Positions 9,416-18,728 of a stretch of 64,000 bases of DNA are shown here, piece after piece. The stretch lies in contig CAVOKJ010000003.1 in assembly GCA_963696495.1 (NCBI GenBank), positions 658,886 to 722,885 of the forward strand. Reading direction: 5' to 3'. Position 1 is the first letter of the stretch. Each line of letters starts with the position of its first letter. The notes under the pieces were generated by a model, which had not been told where the DNA came from, did not search any database, and saw only the letters and a program-made list of their open reading frames with translations. The translations under genes and the position numbers were made by a program. The stretch comes from Bog-756 sp963696495 (lineage in GTDB: Bacteria > Actinomycetota > Acidimicrobiia > Acidimicrobiales > RAAP-2).

Positions 9416-9425
9416 ACGCTACTCT
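9416..9425. promoter_or_regulatory. Overlapping divergent -10 elements
   Basis: TACTCT (9420-9425, plus strand) lies 8 bases before GTG 9434. TAGCGT (9421-9416, minus strand) serves the aldehyde dehydrogenase. The two hexamers share the bases TA at 9420-9421, so RNA polymerase can bind in only one direction at a time. Confidence 0.5.
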
Positions 9426-9433
9426 CGACTGGC

Positions 9434-10642
9434 GTGGCCAGCACCCTCCTCCCCGACCCCGCACCCCGGAGGATCTTCGACCCGCTGATCTCCGTCGACG
9501 ACCACCTCATCGAGCCCCCGGAGCTCTTCGAGGGCCGGATGCCCGACCGACTCCGGGCGGGTGCCCCCCGCATCCACGAGGACGCGGCGGGCAACCAGTT
9601 CTGGCGCTTCGAGGGACGCGACTACCCCAACATCGGTCTCAACGCGGTCGTGGGCCGGCCCCGCGAGGAGTGGAGCATGGAGCCGGCGCGCTTCGAGGAG
9701 ATGCGGCCCGGCTGCTACGACATCGAGGCCCGCATCGCCGACATGGACCTCGCCGGCATCTGGGCCTCCCTCTGCTTCCCCTCACTCGTCGCCGGGTTCT
9801 GCGGTTCGGTGTTCTCCGGCGCACAGGACAAGGCCCTCGGGCTGGCCTGCACGCGTGCGTGGAACCGGTGGCACCGCGAGGTCTGGGCCGCCGCCCATCC
9901 CGAGCGGATCATCCCCCTGCAGATCCCCTGGCTCGACGACGTGGCCGTGGCGGCCGACGAGATCCGGTCCAACGCCTCGCTGGGCTTCAAGGCGGTGAGC
10001 TTCCCGGAGTTCCCCGCCCAACTCGGCTACCCGTCGATCTTCACCGACCACTGGGACCCGCTGCTCGCCGCCTGCGAGGAGACCGGCACCGTGGTCTGCC
10101 TGCACACCGGCGCGTCGGCGTGGGCCCCCCTGCCGTCGCCCGACCCCCCCTTCGAGCTGCTCCCCACGGTGTTCCCGGTCAATGCGCTCCTCGCCGCCGG
10201 CGAGTGGGTGTGGTCGGGCGTCCCGCTCCGCTTCCCCCGACTGGACGTGGCCTTTTCCGAGGGCGGCATCGGCTGGGTGCCGATGCTCATGGACCGCATC
10301 GACTACGTCCTCGACCACTCGGCCTCGGGCACCGAGAGTGCCCGCTGGCAGTCCGATCTGCGCCCGAGCGAGGTGCTCCGCCGCAACTTCTGGTTCTGCA
10401 CCATCGACGACCCCTCGGTGACGCCGCTCCTCGACCGGATCGGGCTCGACCACGTGATGGTCGAGAGCGACTACCCGCACGCCGACTCGACCTGGCCGGA
10501 CACCCAGGCGGTGGTGCATTCGGCCTTCGGCCACCTGCCGGCCGACCGACGCCGCAAGATCGCCGGCGGCAATGCGGCCGGGCTGTTCCGCCATCCGCTG
10601 CCCGCCGAGGACGAGTGGCGTGAGGCCGCCGGGAGAGCCTGA
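9434..10642 (+). CDS. Amidohydrolase family 2 (metal-dependent TIM-barrel) protein
   Basis: Amidohydrolase-2 family protein of 402 aa, common in actinobacteria beside lipid and aromatic catabolism genes. Visible are the N-terminal ISVDDHLIEPPELFEGR (D-D-H in place of the DxHxH metal motif), CLHTGASAW for the third metal ligand, and ESDYPHADSTWP near the end with the metal-binding Asp and His. Members are decarboxylases or hydrolases of ring-derived acids; function here is inferred at family level only. GTG 9434 appears leaderless, 8 bases after TACTCT. It is divergent from the aldehyde dehydrogenase operon, suggesting shared control. Confidence 0.85.
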   Translation: MASTLLPDPAPRRIFDPLISVDDHLIEPPELFEGRMPDRLRAGAPRIHEDAAGNQFWRFEGRDYPNIGLNAVVGRPREEWSMEPARFEEMRPGCYDIEARIADMDLAGIWASLCFPSLVAGFCGSVFSGAQDKALGLACTRAWNRWHREVWAAAHPERIIPLQIPWLDDVAVAADEIRSNASLGFKAVSFPEFPAQLGYPSIFTDHWDPLLAACEETGTVVCLHTGASAWAPLPSPDPPFELLPTVFPVNALLAAGEWVWSGVPLRFPRLDVAFSEGGIGWVPMLMDRIDYVLDHSASGTESARWQSDLRPSEVLRRNFWFCTIDDPSVTPLLDRIGLDHVMVESDYPHADSTWPDTQAVVHSAFGHLPADRRRKIAGGNAAGLFRHPLPAEDEWREAAGRA

Positions 10643-10665
10643 GGCCGGCGATCCCCCGGGGAACG

Positions 10666-11949
10666 TCAGTCGTCGAGTGCCCGGCGCTCGGTGGCCGCCG
10701 CCGACAGGAGGACGTTCCGGGCCACGAACGAGGGCTCGGAGCCGGCCCGCACCTCGAGCAGCTCCGCCTTGCGGCGCCTCGCCTCCGCCGCCCTCGGCCC
10801 GCCGTCGGCGATCACCAGGTCCACGAGGTGCAGGGCCAGCTGCACGGCGGCGGCGTCCGGTGACGAGCCGAGGGCGTCGGCCCGTTCGAGGATGGCGTCG
10901 GCCCCGCCGGCCAGTCCCACCACCTCGGACGCGACCTCGGCCGAGGTCGACGGGAACAGCATCGTCGGGTTGCCGTCGTACCAGCCCTTGTAGCGCCGGA
11001 GGATGTCACGGACGGCGAAGTTCGTGCAGCCGTAGAGCGGCCGCAGGTAGCGGCTCCCGTCGAGATCGGGCGGGAGCCGGACCTCGTGGAGGATCTGCTC
11101 ACCCCACTGCCCGTCGTTCAGTCGTCGCACCACCTCGGCGTCCAACCACCGGCAGGCGCGGGCCGTGGTCACCAGCATGTCGGTGGCGTCGGCGGTGAAC
11201 ACGCCCCCGTGTCCGCTGATCACCGCCGTCGGCCCGACCTCGGCCATCTCCTCCAGCACCCCGGCCCACTCGACGACGTACCGCTGCACCCGGAAGGGCG
11301 TGCCGGCATTCGGGATCGACGACACGATGAAGTCACCGCCCACGATCACCCGCGGTTCCGGCATCCAGACCCAGGTGTGGTCATCGGTCTCGCCGAGGCC
11401 GTGCCGGCACTCGAGCGTGATCCCCCCGAGGTCGAGGGAGAGCGAGTCCTCGTAGCTGAGGGTCGGTGGGTAGTAGCGGGCGTGACGGACGACGTCGCCC
11501 CCCCTCTCCCCCCAGCTGGCGAACTGCATGTCGTAGGTGATCGCCAGGTGTCCCGCCGTCCGCTCGTATCGCTCGAACCGCCGCACGACGTTCCGGTGCC
11601 CGACGATCACGGGCTCGTCGTCGCCCCGGAGGCGCGCCTCGTCCATGAGTGCGGGGGTGCCGAAGGCATGGTCGTAGTGGCCGTGCGTGTACACGACGTA
11701 GCGGACCGGTGCGTCGGTGATCCGGCGGACGGCCTCGACGACCCTCGGCCCGTTGACGAACAGCCCCGGGTCGACGACGGCCACGCCCCCGGTGCCCACC
11801 ACGATCGTCGTGTTGCCGAACCCGGGGAGGAGCCACACCCCCGGGGCGACTTCGTCGAGGTCGCCGGCGGGGAAGAACGGCGGGGTGGCGTCGTCGCTCA
11901 CCGCCGGGTCGGACGTGGCAGTGTGATCGGACGCAGCTCGGTCGGGCAC
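10666..11949 (-). CDS. MBL-fold metallo-hydrolase with alkyl-sulfatase-type C-terminus
   Basis: Metallo-beta-lactamase fold hydrolase of 427 aa. The THGHYDHAFG motif binds two metals, further ligands fall in GLGETDDHTW and ISGHGG, and the C-terminal third (from about 280) resembles the alkyl-sulfatase dimerisation region. Linear alkyl-sulfatases release alcohols from sulfate esters, but this protein is shorter than SdsA1-type enzymes and has no signal peptide, so only the fold is secure. The GTG at 11949 is preferred over GTG 12018 because TAGCAT (11962-11957) lies 7 bases upstream, giving a leaderless start. Confidence 0.8.
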   Translation of the reverse strand: MPDRAASDHTATSDPAVSDDATPPFFPAGDLDEVAPGVWLLPGFGNTTIVVGTGGVAVVDPGLFVNGPRVVEAVRRITDAPVRYVVYTHGHYDHAFGTPALMDEARLRGDDEPVIVGHRNVVRRFERYERTAGHLAITYDMQFASWGERGGDVVRHARYYPPTLSYEDSLSLDLGGITLECRHGLGETDDHTWVWMPEPRVIVGGDFIVSSIPNAGTPFRVQRYVVEWAGVLEEMAEVGPTAVISGHGGVFTADATDMLVTTARACRWLDAEVVRRLNDGQWGEQILHEVRLPPDLDGSRYLRPLYGCTNFAVRDILRRYKGWYDGNPTMLFPSTSAEVASEVVGLAGGADAILERADALGSSPDAAAVQLALHLVDLVIADGGPRAAEARRRKAELLEVRAGSEPSFVARNVLLSAAATERRALDD

Positions 11950-11956
11950 GGCGACG

Positions 11957-11962
11957 ATGCTA
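11957..11962 (-). promoter_or_regulatory. -10 element for the leaderless MBL-fold gene
   Basis: TAGCAT reads on the minus strand, with a 7-base spacer to GTG 11949. No ribosome-binding site is present between them. Confidence 0.5.
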
Positions 11963-12073
11963 ACCACGCCCACCGGGGCGGGCACGGCCGGGATCCCCGG
12001 CTCCGCTCCACCGCCCACCTCGTTCGCCCCGCCGCCCGCCTGAAGGCCCCGGGACCGGCGGTCGACGGTGGCC

Positions 12074-12079
12074 TATCGT
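12074..12079 (+). promoter_or_regulatory. -10 element for the leaderless SDR gene
   Basis: TATCGT is followed by 7 bases and ATG 12087, so the transcript should begin at the start codon. Confidence 0.5.
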
Positions 12080-12086
12080 GGCCGCC

Positions 12087-12839
12087 ATGTCCACCACGGT
12101 GATGATCACAGGGGCCGGATCCGGCTTCGGCAGACTGGCCGGGCTGGCCCTGGCCGCACGCGGCCACCAGGTGATCGCCACCACCGAGACCGACGGTCAG
12201 GCGGACGCGCTGCGGGCCGAGGCGCCGCAGCTGACCGTGGAGCGGCTCGACATCACCGGTGACGACGTCGACAAGGTCCGGGGGTGGGACATCGACGTCC
12301 TGGTCAACAACGCCGGCGTCGGTGAGACCGGGCCCATGGCCGACGTCCCCCTCGAGCGGGTCCGACACCTCTTCGAGGTCAATGTGTTCGGCACCCTGGC
12401 CGTCACCCAGCGGGTGCTGCCGGGGATGGTGGCCAGGGGCAGCGGCCGGGTCATCATCATGTCGTCGATCGCCGGCGTGCTCTCGGCGCCGACCTTCGGC
12501 CCGTACTCGATGACCAAGCACGCACTCGAGGCCATGGGCAAGGCGATGCGGGGCGAGCTCGCCCCCCTGGGCATCGACGTGACCCTGTTGAACCCCGGGC
12601 CGTACCAGACGGGATTCAACGACCGGATGGCCGACTCGATGTGGGAGTGGTTCGGCGACGCCTCCCTCAACGCGTCGGCGAGCGATCTGTTCCGGGCCGT
12701 CGGCCAGATGGTGACCGGTGGGCAGATGGACCCCGCCGAGGTGGCGCAGAAGATCGTCGAGCTCACCGAGGCGGAGTCGACCGCCGAGCACAACTTCGTG
12801 CCGCCGGAGATCGAGGCCCTCGTCAGCGGGGCCGGCTGA
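12087..12839 (+). CDS. Short-chain dehydrogenase/reductase
   Basis: Classical SDR of 250 aa, NAD(P)-dependent, cytoplasmic. TGAGSGFG is the nucleotide-binding loop, NNAGVG follows strand 4, the catalytic Ser is in IIMSSIAG and the pair YSMTK gives Tyr and Lys. ATG 12087 is chosen over GTG 12078 because TATCGT lies exactly 7 bases upstream and the ATG gives the canonical short N-terminus MSTTVMITGAG. Its stop overlaps the next start (TGATG), so it forms an operon with the lipoprotein hydrolase that follows. Substrate unknown. Confidence 0.88.
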   Translation: MSTTVMITGAGSGFGRLAGLALAARGHQVIATTETDGQADALRAEAPQLTVERLDITGDDVDKVRGWDIDVLVNNAGVGETGPMADVPLERVRHLFEVNVFGTLAVTQRVLPGMVARGSGRVIIMSSIAGVLSAPTFGPYSMTKHALEAMGKAMRGELAPLGIDVTLLNPGPYQTGFNDRMADSMWEWFGDASLNASASDLFRAVGQMVTGGQMDPAEVAQKIVELTEAESTAEHNFVPPEIEALVSGAG

Positions 12840-14011
12840 TGCCCGGCCGGCGGCCCGTGGGTCGGGGACCGACCTCGGGGATCGCCGCCGTCCTCGTCGG
12901 ACTGGCGGCGGCGGCCGCGCTCGCCTCGGCCTGCGGCTCCGACACCGGCGCTCAGGCGGCCACGACGGCTTCGACCCCGGCCTACGGGGAGACGGGACCC
13001 GACACGGTGGGCGTGACCACCCTCGACCTCGGGTCCGCCGGTCCCAAGTTCGGCGAACGGCTGGCCACCGTGTTCTATCCCGCCGGCCTCACCCGGTCCC
13101 AAGCCCGCTCCGTGCCGAAATTCAGCTACACCGAGGCCCAGACCCTGCCGGCCGGGTACGCCGCCGTCCTGCCCGCCAGGTACGACACCACGACGACGAT
13201 CGACGCCTACGGCGGAGTGGCCGGGTCCAAGGCCGGACCGTTCCCCATCGTGCTGTTCAGCCACGGCTACGGCGGCGAACGTCTCTACTACTCGAACCTC
13301 CTCGCCGGCATCGCGTCCTGGGGCTACGTGGTGGTGAGCGCCGACTACCTCGAACGCGGCCTGGCCGCCCAGGTCCTGGGCACGACGACGACTCCGACCC
13401 CGGCACTCGACAGCTCGATCATGATGACCTCGCTCGCCGCCGTGGAGCAGGCGTCGTCGGACCCGTCCACGGTGCTCCACGGCACCGCCGATCCGAGCCG
13501 GGTCGCGGCAGTGGGCCACTCGGCGGGCGGCCAGACCGCCTTCGACGCCCTGGACTCACCCAAGGTCGACACCGCCATCGGCTGGGCGCCCGAGGGGCCG
13601 GCGGGGTCACCTTCGCACAAGCCGGTCATGATCATCCGCGCCACCGGCGACAGCGTCATCCCCACCGCCCAGATCGATCGCGAGTACAAGGCGTTCCCGG
13701 GACCGCGGGCGCTCGTCCAGGTCGGGGGTGAGGGGCACAACACCTACACCGACATCTGCGTGGGCATCCGGAGCGGCGGGGGCCTCATCGGCTATGCCGT
13801 CGCCAACCACCTGATCAAGCCCCAGCTGGCCGAGCTCGGTATCAACGGGTGCCAGAAGAGCGACCCGGCCCCCCAGCGCTTCTGGCCCATCGTCCAGTAC
13901 TACACCGTGTTCCAGCTGAAGGCCCGGCTCGGCCATGGCCCGACCACCGTGCCGGAGCCCTCGCCGGGGGCCTTCCCGGGCCTGCAGGTGAGGGTCGCCC
14001 AACAGGGGTGA
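12839..14011 (+). CDS. Alpha/beta-hydrolase lipoprotein (PAF-acetylhydrolase/dienelactone-hydrolase-like)
   Basis: Exported hydrolase of 390 aa. The N-terminus has a signal peptide with lipobox ALASAC. The elbow GHSAGG holds the nucleophile; an Asp in IRATGDSVIP and a His in GGEGHNTY can complete the triad, and LFSHGYGG is the oxyanion loop. The layout resembles platelet-activating-factor acetylhydrolase-like and poly-ester hydrolase families. Its ATG overlaps the SDR stop by one base, so translation is coupled. The pairing of an SDR with a surface esterase suggests use of an ester-bound alcohol, which is inference. Confidence 0.8.
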   Translation: MPGRRPVGRGPTSGIAAVLVGLAAAAALASACGSDTGAQAATTASTPAYGETGPDTVGVTTLDLGSAGPKFGERLATVFYPAGLTRSQARSVPKFSYTEAQTLPAGYAAVLPARYDTTTTIDAYGGVAGSKAGPFPIVLFSHGYGGERLYYSNLLAGIASWGYVVVSADYLERGLAAQVLGTTTTPTPALDSSIMMTSLAAVEQASSDPSTVLHGTADPSRVAAVGHSAGGQTAFDALDSPKVDTAIGWAPEGPAGSPSHKPVMIIRATGDSVIPTAQIDREYKAFPGPRALVQVGGEGHNTYTDICVGIRSGGGLIGYAVANHLIKPQLAELGINGCQKSDPAPQRFWPIVQYYTVFQLKARLGHGPTTVPEPSPGAFPGLQVRVAQQG

Positions 14012-14114
14012 CCCGGCCGTCCGGGGTCAGGGGACCGGCTCCCCCATCCGCTGGCCCGTCAGGTGCCGGGGGGCGCCGACGCCCGGGCCAGGGCGGTCGG
14101 TGCCTGGCGAAGGA

Positions 14115-14933
14115 TCAGTGCCTCCCGAAGAAGTCGACCAGGACCTCGGCGACCGGGCCGGGATGGGTGACGAATCCCAGGTGGCTGGCGCCGGCGATCT
14201 CTGCGTACTCGGCTGCCGGTATGGCCGCCGCGGCCTCCCGGGCCCGGCGGGGGGGCGAATCGATGTCGTACTCGAACGCCAGGACCAGACAGGGGACGGT
14301 GATCGTCGGCCACCCGGTCGTGCGCGCCGGATCGGTCGACCAGGCCAGTGCCGCCTCGAATTGGCCGAGGCGGCCGGGGTTGGGCCAGACGTCGAGGTCA
14401 CCGATGAGCTCGAGCCATCCGTCGACCACGTCGTCGTCCTGGAGGTCGTGGTAGGGCAGGTACCTGATCGTCTCGAGCGCGTAGAACAACCTCGGGAGGT
14501 CGGCTCCGGATGCCGCCAGGTCACGCTCGACCAGGGTGATGGCCTTCTCCCACGAGGTCGGGCGATTGGCACTCCCCAGCAGGGCGGCGGCGTGCACCCG
14601 CTCCGGGTGCTCGATCGCCAGGGTCTCGGCGATCCATCCGCCGAGCGAGTGCCCGGCCACCCGCACGGGACCGTGCACGCCCAGATGGTCGAGGAGGCCG
14701 AGTGCGTCGTCGGCCATCTGGGCGACGGAGTACGGGGCCGGTGGCAGCGAGCTGGGTGGGACGCCCCGGTTGTCGAAGAGGATGACGCGGTACCCGGCGG
14801 CCGCCAGCGCGGGAGCGAGCCCCACGGCGAACGCCGCCGCCGGCTGACCGCAGCCGGCGACCAGCAGCAGCGGCTCTCCTTCGCCGAGGACCTCGTAGGC
14901 CAACGTGACATCGTCGAGTTCGACCTCGGGCAC
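14115..14933 (-). CDS. Alpha/beta hydrolase (3-oxoadipate enol-lactonase-like fold)
   Basis: Soluble alpha/beta hydrolase of 272 aa. The oxyanion loop LLLVAGCGQ, elbow GHSLGG, Asp in FEYDID and His in GASHLGF make a full catalytic set. The GTG at 14933 is chosen because AGAGGAGG lies 4-5 bases upstream and the codons before it are a low-complexity Arg/Gly stretch that includes a 14-bp tandem repeat. No metabolic context identifies the substrate. It is convergent with the SDR/lipoprotein operon. Confidence 0.8.
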   Translation of the reverse strand: MPEVELDDVTLAYEVLGEGEPLLLVAGCGQPAAAFAVGLAPALAAAGYRVILFDNRGVPPSSLPPAPYSVAQMADDALGLLDHLGVHGPVRVAGHSLGGWIAETLAIEHPERVHAAALLGSANRPTSWEKAITLVERDLAASGADLPRLFYALETIRYLPYHDLQDDDVVDGWLELIGDLDVWPNPGRLGQFEAALAWSTDPARTTGWPTITVPCLVLAFEYDIDSPPRRAREAAAAIPAAEYAEIAGASHLGFVTHPGPVAEVLVDFFGRH

Positions 14934-14940
14934 CGTTCCT

Positions 14941-14995
14941 CCTCTGTCGCCGTCCTCTGTCGGCCGTCCTCGGTCGGCTCTCCTCGGTCGGCCGT
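14941..14995. repeat. Imperfect 13-14 bp tandem repeat, four copies
   Basis: Units of the form CCTCNGTCGGCCGT occur four times in direct tandem (14941, 14954, 14968, 14982) immediately upstream of the GTG at 14933, in the gap before the small secreted protein gene. Confidence 0.7.
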
Positions 14996-15105
14996 CTGCC
15001 GCCGGTCGAGCCGTCACACAATCCTCACACTTTCGGCATCGTTCCCTAAGCAATGGCGGTGATCATCGGGATGAGCATCTCATCGTCAACGACAAGGAGT
15101 CCCCA

Positions 15106-15549
15106 ATGTCCGTGAAGAAGATCATCGCCCCCGTGACCATCGCCGGAGCCCTCCTGGTGGGAGGCATCGCCTCCACCGGCACCGCCTTCGCCGCCACCCC
15201 GGCCACGGCCGGGACCGCGGCGTCCGCCGCCAAGAGCGCCCATCCACTGGCCGCCTGGCTGCATGCCCACCGGCGGGCCATCGTGAAGGCCGGCGTCACC
15301 ACCAGCGCCAAGACCATCGGCATCTCCTCGAAGGACCTGGTGTCCGAACTGCGCTCGGGCAAGTCCATCGCCCAGGTGGCCACCGAGCACGGGGTGAGTC
15401 CCACCACCGTGGTCAACGCCCTCGTGGGCGCAGCGGACGCCAAGGTCAACGCCGAGGTGGCGAGCCACAACCTGACCGCGGCCCAGGGCAGCAAGATCGA
15501 GGCCGCTCTGCCGGCCGCCATCACCAAGGCCGTGAACAAGGTTCGCTGA
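15106..15549 (+). CDS. Small secreted helical protein of unknown function
   Basis: The 147-aa product has a clear signal peptide with an AFAATP cleavage region around residue 27, then an Ala-rich mature part. Within it, ISSKDLVSELRSGKSIAQVA resembles the short helical repeat found in many actinobacterial exported proteins, in which a Ser-rich helix is followed by a helix-turn-helix-like HGVSPTTVVNAL. No catalytic motif is seen. AAGGAGT lies 7 bases upstream of ATG 15106. A structural or envelope role is possible but unproven. Confidence 0.75.
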   Translation: MSVKKIIAPVTIAGALLVGGIASTGTAFAATPATAGTAASAAKSAHPLAAWLHAHRRAIVKAGVTTSAKTIGISSKDLVSELRSGKSIAQVATEHGVSPTTVVNALVGAADAKVNAEVASHNLTAAQGSKIEAALPAAITKAVNKVR

Positions 15550-15594
15550 CGTCCGGCACCCGTCCGGCACCCGGCCCGGATGGTCAGCCCGCAC

Positions 15595-17601
15595 TCACTG
15601 CGGGCCGGCCGTCCGGGCCGCTGTCGCGATGCACCGGTTGAGCCCCTGCGGCAGCGGCCGTCCCCCCGGCACCTCCCCCAGATCCGGTGCCTGTGACCGG
15701 CACTCGGTGAACGCCGTGGCCTGGGCGCCGGCGTCGTAGGCCCCGCGCAGGGCGCCGGCCCCCAGGTCCCAGACCCAGGCCCGGTGGGAGACGCTCGGGA
15801 GCAGGCCCGTCGCCGCCGTGAACACCGCGGCCGCCTCGATCGGCACCGAGCCCGTGTCGGCCACGACGATGTAGCTGGTCCCCCAGCTCCGGACCGACGA
15901 CCGCAACGCACCGAGTTGCTGTGGCGTGAGCGGGAAGCTCCCCGCCGACGAGGCCGGCGCCAACGTCAGCTCGTCCAAGGTCCACGTGGCCGATCCCGGC
16001 GGGCCGACGGCGATCGCCCCCCGGCCGGCCGAGGGGACCTTGACGTAGCCGCCGGCGAGTCGGAAGCGCATCCCGTCGACGGACTGCCAGACCATCGGCT
16101 GCGAGGTCGCCGAGCCCGATGCCGGGAAGGGGTAGCTGGTGACGACCGACCCTTCCGGCACCCGGAGGGCGGCCGTCGAGTACCACGCCGGGACCCGCAC
16201 CGGCTGCACGCTCAACGGGGCCTGGTAGAGGGCCCAGACCGGCAGCACCAACAGGGCGACGACAGAGGCGACGGCCACGCCCCGCCCGCCCGACGGCAAC
16301 CGGTGCCAGGCCGGGGACCGGTGGAGGGTGTCGAGGCCGAAGGCGACGACGATGGCCACGGCCAGGTCGGTGAAGGCGGAGAAGTGGATGGCGTTGATGT
16401 CGTCGACGATCGCACGGTTGGTGAACCAGCCCCAGGGCAGCCATCGGCTCACCACGAGGTGGTCGGGGCTCAGGAACAAGATGCCGCCCCACGAGAGCAC
16501 GGTGGTCGCCACGGCCACGATGGCCATCACCCACATGGTCCGCCTTCGCCAGGCGATCACCACCGACGCCCCGGCGAGGGTGATGACCCCGAAGCCGAGG
16601 AACTGCAGCTGCGGGCCCTGGAGTGCCCCGGGGAACAGGGGGCTCTTGGCGGGCCCGGCGCTCCAGAGCTCCCACGCCTGGGCGACGAAGATGTCGTGCA
16701 GCGACGACCACACCGACCCCTTGATGTGCTGGGGCCCGGCGACGGTGTACCAGACCGGCCCGGCGAGGAGCACGAAGGCGACGGCGGCACCGACGCCGAA
16801 GGCACGCAGGGCGAACGGGGAGGCCCGCAGGGCCCGGCGCGGGGAGAGGGCGGCGGCGGCGGCCACGCCCCCGGCGGCGACCAGCGCCGTGATGGTCAGG
16901 ATCTCCGCCGAGATGAGGAACTGGGCGAAGAGGAGACCCCCCAACGCCACGCCGCACCAGGTCGGGGAGCGCCGCTGGCGGACCAGGATCTCGTGGAGGA
17001 CCACGAGGATCAGCGGGGGGACGACGAGCAGCCCGGTGGACACGTGCCCCTGGGCCACGCTCTCGACGACGAAGGGTGAGTATCCGAACAGGAAGCCCGC
17101 TGCCCAGCAGGCCGGCCCCCAGGAGACGAGGCGCCGGCACGCCACCCAGCATCCCCAGGCGCTGAGGCCGGGCGTCAGGGTGAGCGCCAGGGTGGTCGAC
17201 ACCAACGGCCCGAACAGCCAGGTGATCGGGCTGAGCGTCAGGCCGACCAGCGGGGCGCTGGTGTTGTTGAGAAGGTTCACCCCGTGACCGGGCCACAACC
17301 AGGTCGTCGAGAACGGGCTGAGCCCGTGGGAGAGCGCGTAGGCCGGCCAGGCCACGAACCACACCTGCTGGCCGGGGTCGAGGCACGAGCACCGGACCGT
17401 GGACGCCGCGCCACCGCTCCAGGCGTTCCACCACAGGAACACCGCAGGGAGCGTGAAGAGGGCGAGGGCGCCGAGGTGCACCCCGACCCGGTGGAACCGG
17501 CTCCGCCGGCGCGGCCCGGCCCCGGCCGGCTCGGCCAGTGGCTGTTCGACCACGAACGGGCCCGTCAGCGCGACGCGGTCGACAGTCTCAGTGCTGATCA
17601 C
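15595..17601 (-). CDS. Large polytopic membrane protein, glycosyltransferase-C/YfhO-like layout
   Basis: A 668-aa integral membrane protein with about 11-12 hydrophobic segments between residues 40 and 480, then a soluble C-terminal domain of about 190 residues. The pattern of an early periplasmic loop (SCLDPGQQVWFVAWPAYAL), repeated aromatic helices and a C-terminal extracytoplasmic domain is that of GT-C glycosyltransferases and YfhO-like proteins that use lipid-linked sugars. No DxD-type motif is securely placed, so the activity is only suggested. GTG 17601 has AGGTGAT 9 bases upstream. It is transcribed alone, with a likely -10 CATAAG in the 200-bp gap before it. Confidence 0.7.
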   Translation of the reverse strand: MISTETVDRVALTGPFVVEQPLAEPAGAGPRRRSRFHRVGVHLGALALFTLPAVFLWWNAWSGGAASTVRCSCLDPGQQVWFVAWPAYALSHGLSPFSTTWLWPGHGVNLLNNTSAPLVGLTLSPITWLFGPLVSTTLALTLTPGLSAWGCWVACRRLVSWGPACWAAGFLFGYSPFVVESVAQGHVSTGLLVVPPLILVVLHEILVRQRRSPTWCGVALGGLLFAQFLISAEILTITALVAAGGVAAAAALSPRRALRASPFALRAFGVGAAVAFVLLAGPVWYTVAGPQHIKGSVWSSLHDIFVAQAWELWSAGPAKSPLFPGALQGPQLQFLGFGVITLAGASVVIAWRRRTMWVMAIVAVATTVLSWGGILFLSPDHLVVSRWLPWGWFTNRAIVDDINAIHFSAFTDLAVAIVVAFGLDTLHRSPAWHRLPSGGRGVAVASVVALLVLPVWALYQAPLSVQPVRVPAWYSTAALRVPEGSVVTSYPFPASGSATSQPMVWQSVDGMRFRLAGGYVKVPSAGRGAIAVGPPGSATWTLDELTLAPASSAGSFPLTPQQLGALRSSVRSWGTSYIVVADTGSVPIEAAAVFTAATGLLPSVSHRAWVWDLGAGALRGAYDAGAQATAFTECRSQAPDLGEVPGGRPLPQGLNRCIATAARTAGPQ

Positions 17602-17800
17602 CCCAGCAGATCACCTTTCTCACACGGCCGTCCTGCGGTGCTCCCACTTATGCCACATCCAGCTGCGGACAACCACACCGAATCGGTGACGAACAGGTGA
17701 CAGGTCGCCGACGGTCGCCGGTCGTCACGGGGCGTCGGCCCGAACGCCCAGTTCACGGTCGGGCACATCGAACCGGGGCGGGGCCGGGTATACCGGGGGC

Positions 17801-18646
17801 ATGACCGAAGCCATCGTCCAACTGGGAGGTCGACCGGTGCACCGGATGGGGTTCGGGGCCATGCAGCTGCCCGGCCCCGGCGTCTTCGGGCCCCCGAAGG
17901 ACCGCGACGGGGCCCTGGCCGTCCTCCGGAGGGCGGTCGACGCCGGGGTGAACCACATCGACACCGCGCAGTTCTACGGGCCGGACGTCGCCAACGAGCT
18001 CATCCGCGAGGCCCTCTCGCCGTACCCGGACGACCTCGTCCTCGTGTCCAAGGTCGGAGCGGCCCGCGATGGACAGGGGCAGTGGCTGCCGGCCCAACGG
18101 CCCGAGGAGCTGCGGGCCGGCGTGGAGGCGAACCTCGCCTCGCTGGACATCGACCAGTTGCCGGTGGTCAACCTCCGGCTGCACCACGAGTCGGACGTGC
18201 CGTTCGGGGAGCAGGTGGGCCTCATGATCGCGCTCCGCGACGAGGGGCTCATCGGGGGCGTCGGACTGAGCAACGTCGACTCCGACCACTACCGGGAGGC
18301 CCGGTCGAGGACCGAGGTGGCCTGCGTGCAGAATCCCTACAGCGTGGCCGACCGGTCGGGTCAGGACCTGTTCGATGCGTGCCGCTCCGACGGCGTGCCC
18401 TTCGTGCCGTTCTTCCCCCTCGGATCGGCCTTCAACCCCGAGAACCCGGTCCTGGGCTCTCCAGCCGTCCAGGAGACGGCACGACGGCTCGGTGCCACGG
18501 CGGCACAGGTGGCGTTGGCTTGGTTGCTGCGCCAGGCCCCCACGGTGCTGCTCATCCCCGGCACGTCGTCGCTCGAGCACCTGGAGGAGAACCTGGGGGC
18601 GGTCGGCGTGGCCCTCGACGACGCCGCCGACGAAGCCCTGGCCTGA
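17801..18646 (+). CDS. Aldo/keto reductase
   Basis: NADPH-dependent aldo/keto reductase of 281 aa with a (beta/alpha)8 barrel. The catalytic tetrad is visible: Asp in HIDTAQFYG, Tyr in the same motif, Lys in LVSKVG and His in RLHHES. The cofactor site appears as LIPGTSSLEHLEEN. ATG 17801 follows TATACC (17789-17794) by 6 bases and has no ribosome site, so it looks leaderless. Substrate unknown. Confidence 0.9.
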   Translation: MTEAIVQLGGRPVHRMGFGAMQLPGPGVFGPPKDRDGALAVLRRAVDAGVNHIDTAQFYGPDVANELIREALSPYPDDLVLVSKVGAARDGQGQWLPAQRPEELRAGVEANLASLDIDQLPVVNLRLHHESDVPFGEQVGLMIALRDEGLIGGVGLSNVDSDHYREARSRTEVACVQNPYSVADRSGQDLFDACRSDGVPFVPFFPLGSAFNPENPVLGSPAVQETARRLGATAAQVALAWLLRQAPTVLLIPGTSSLEHLEENLGAVGVALDDAADEALA

Positions 18647-18728
18647 CCTCCGTCCCGCGGGAGCCACCGGTGACGGCTGCCGCACCGACCCTCACCGACG
18701 ACCGCAGGGACGGTGCCCCGGCCACCTG

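Noticed and set aside
6198..9464. A 1088-codon minus-strand frame that would fuse amidohydrolase and aldehyde dehydrogenase
   Set aside because: The frame of the amidohydrolase continues open through the aldehyde dehydrogenase gene, but that part is Gly/Arg-rich nonsense. The dehydrogenase uses another frame with intact motifs, and the GTGA overlap explains the junction.
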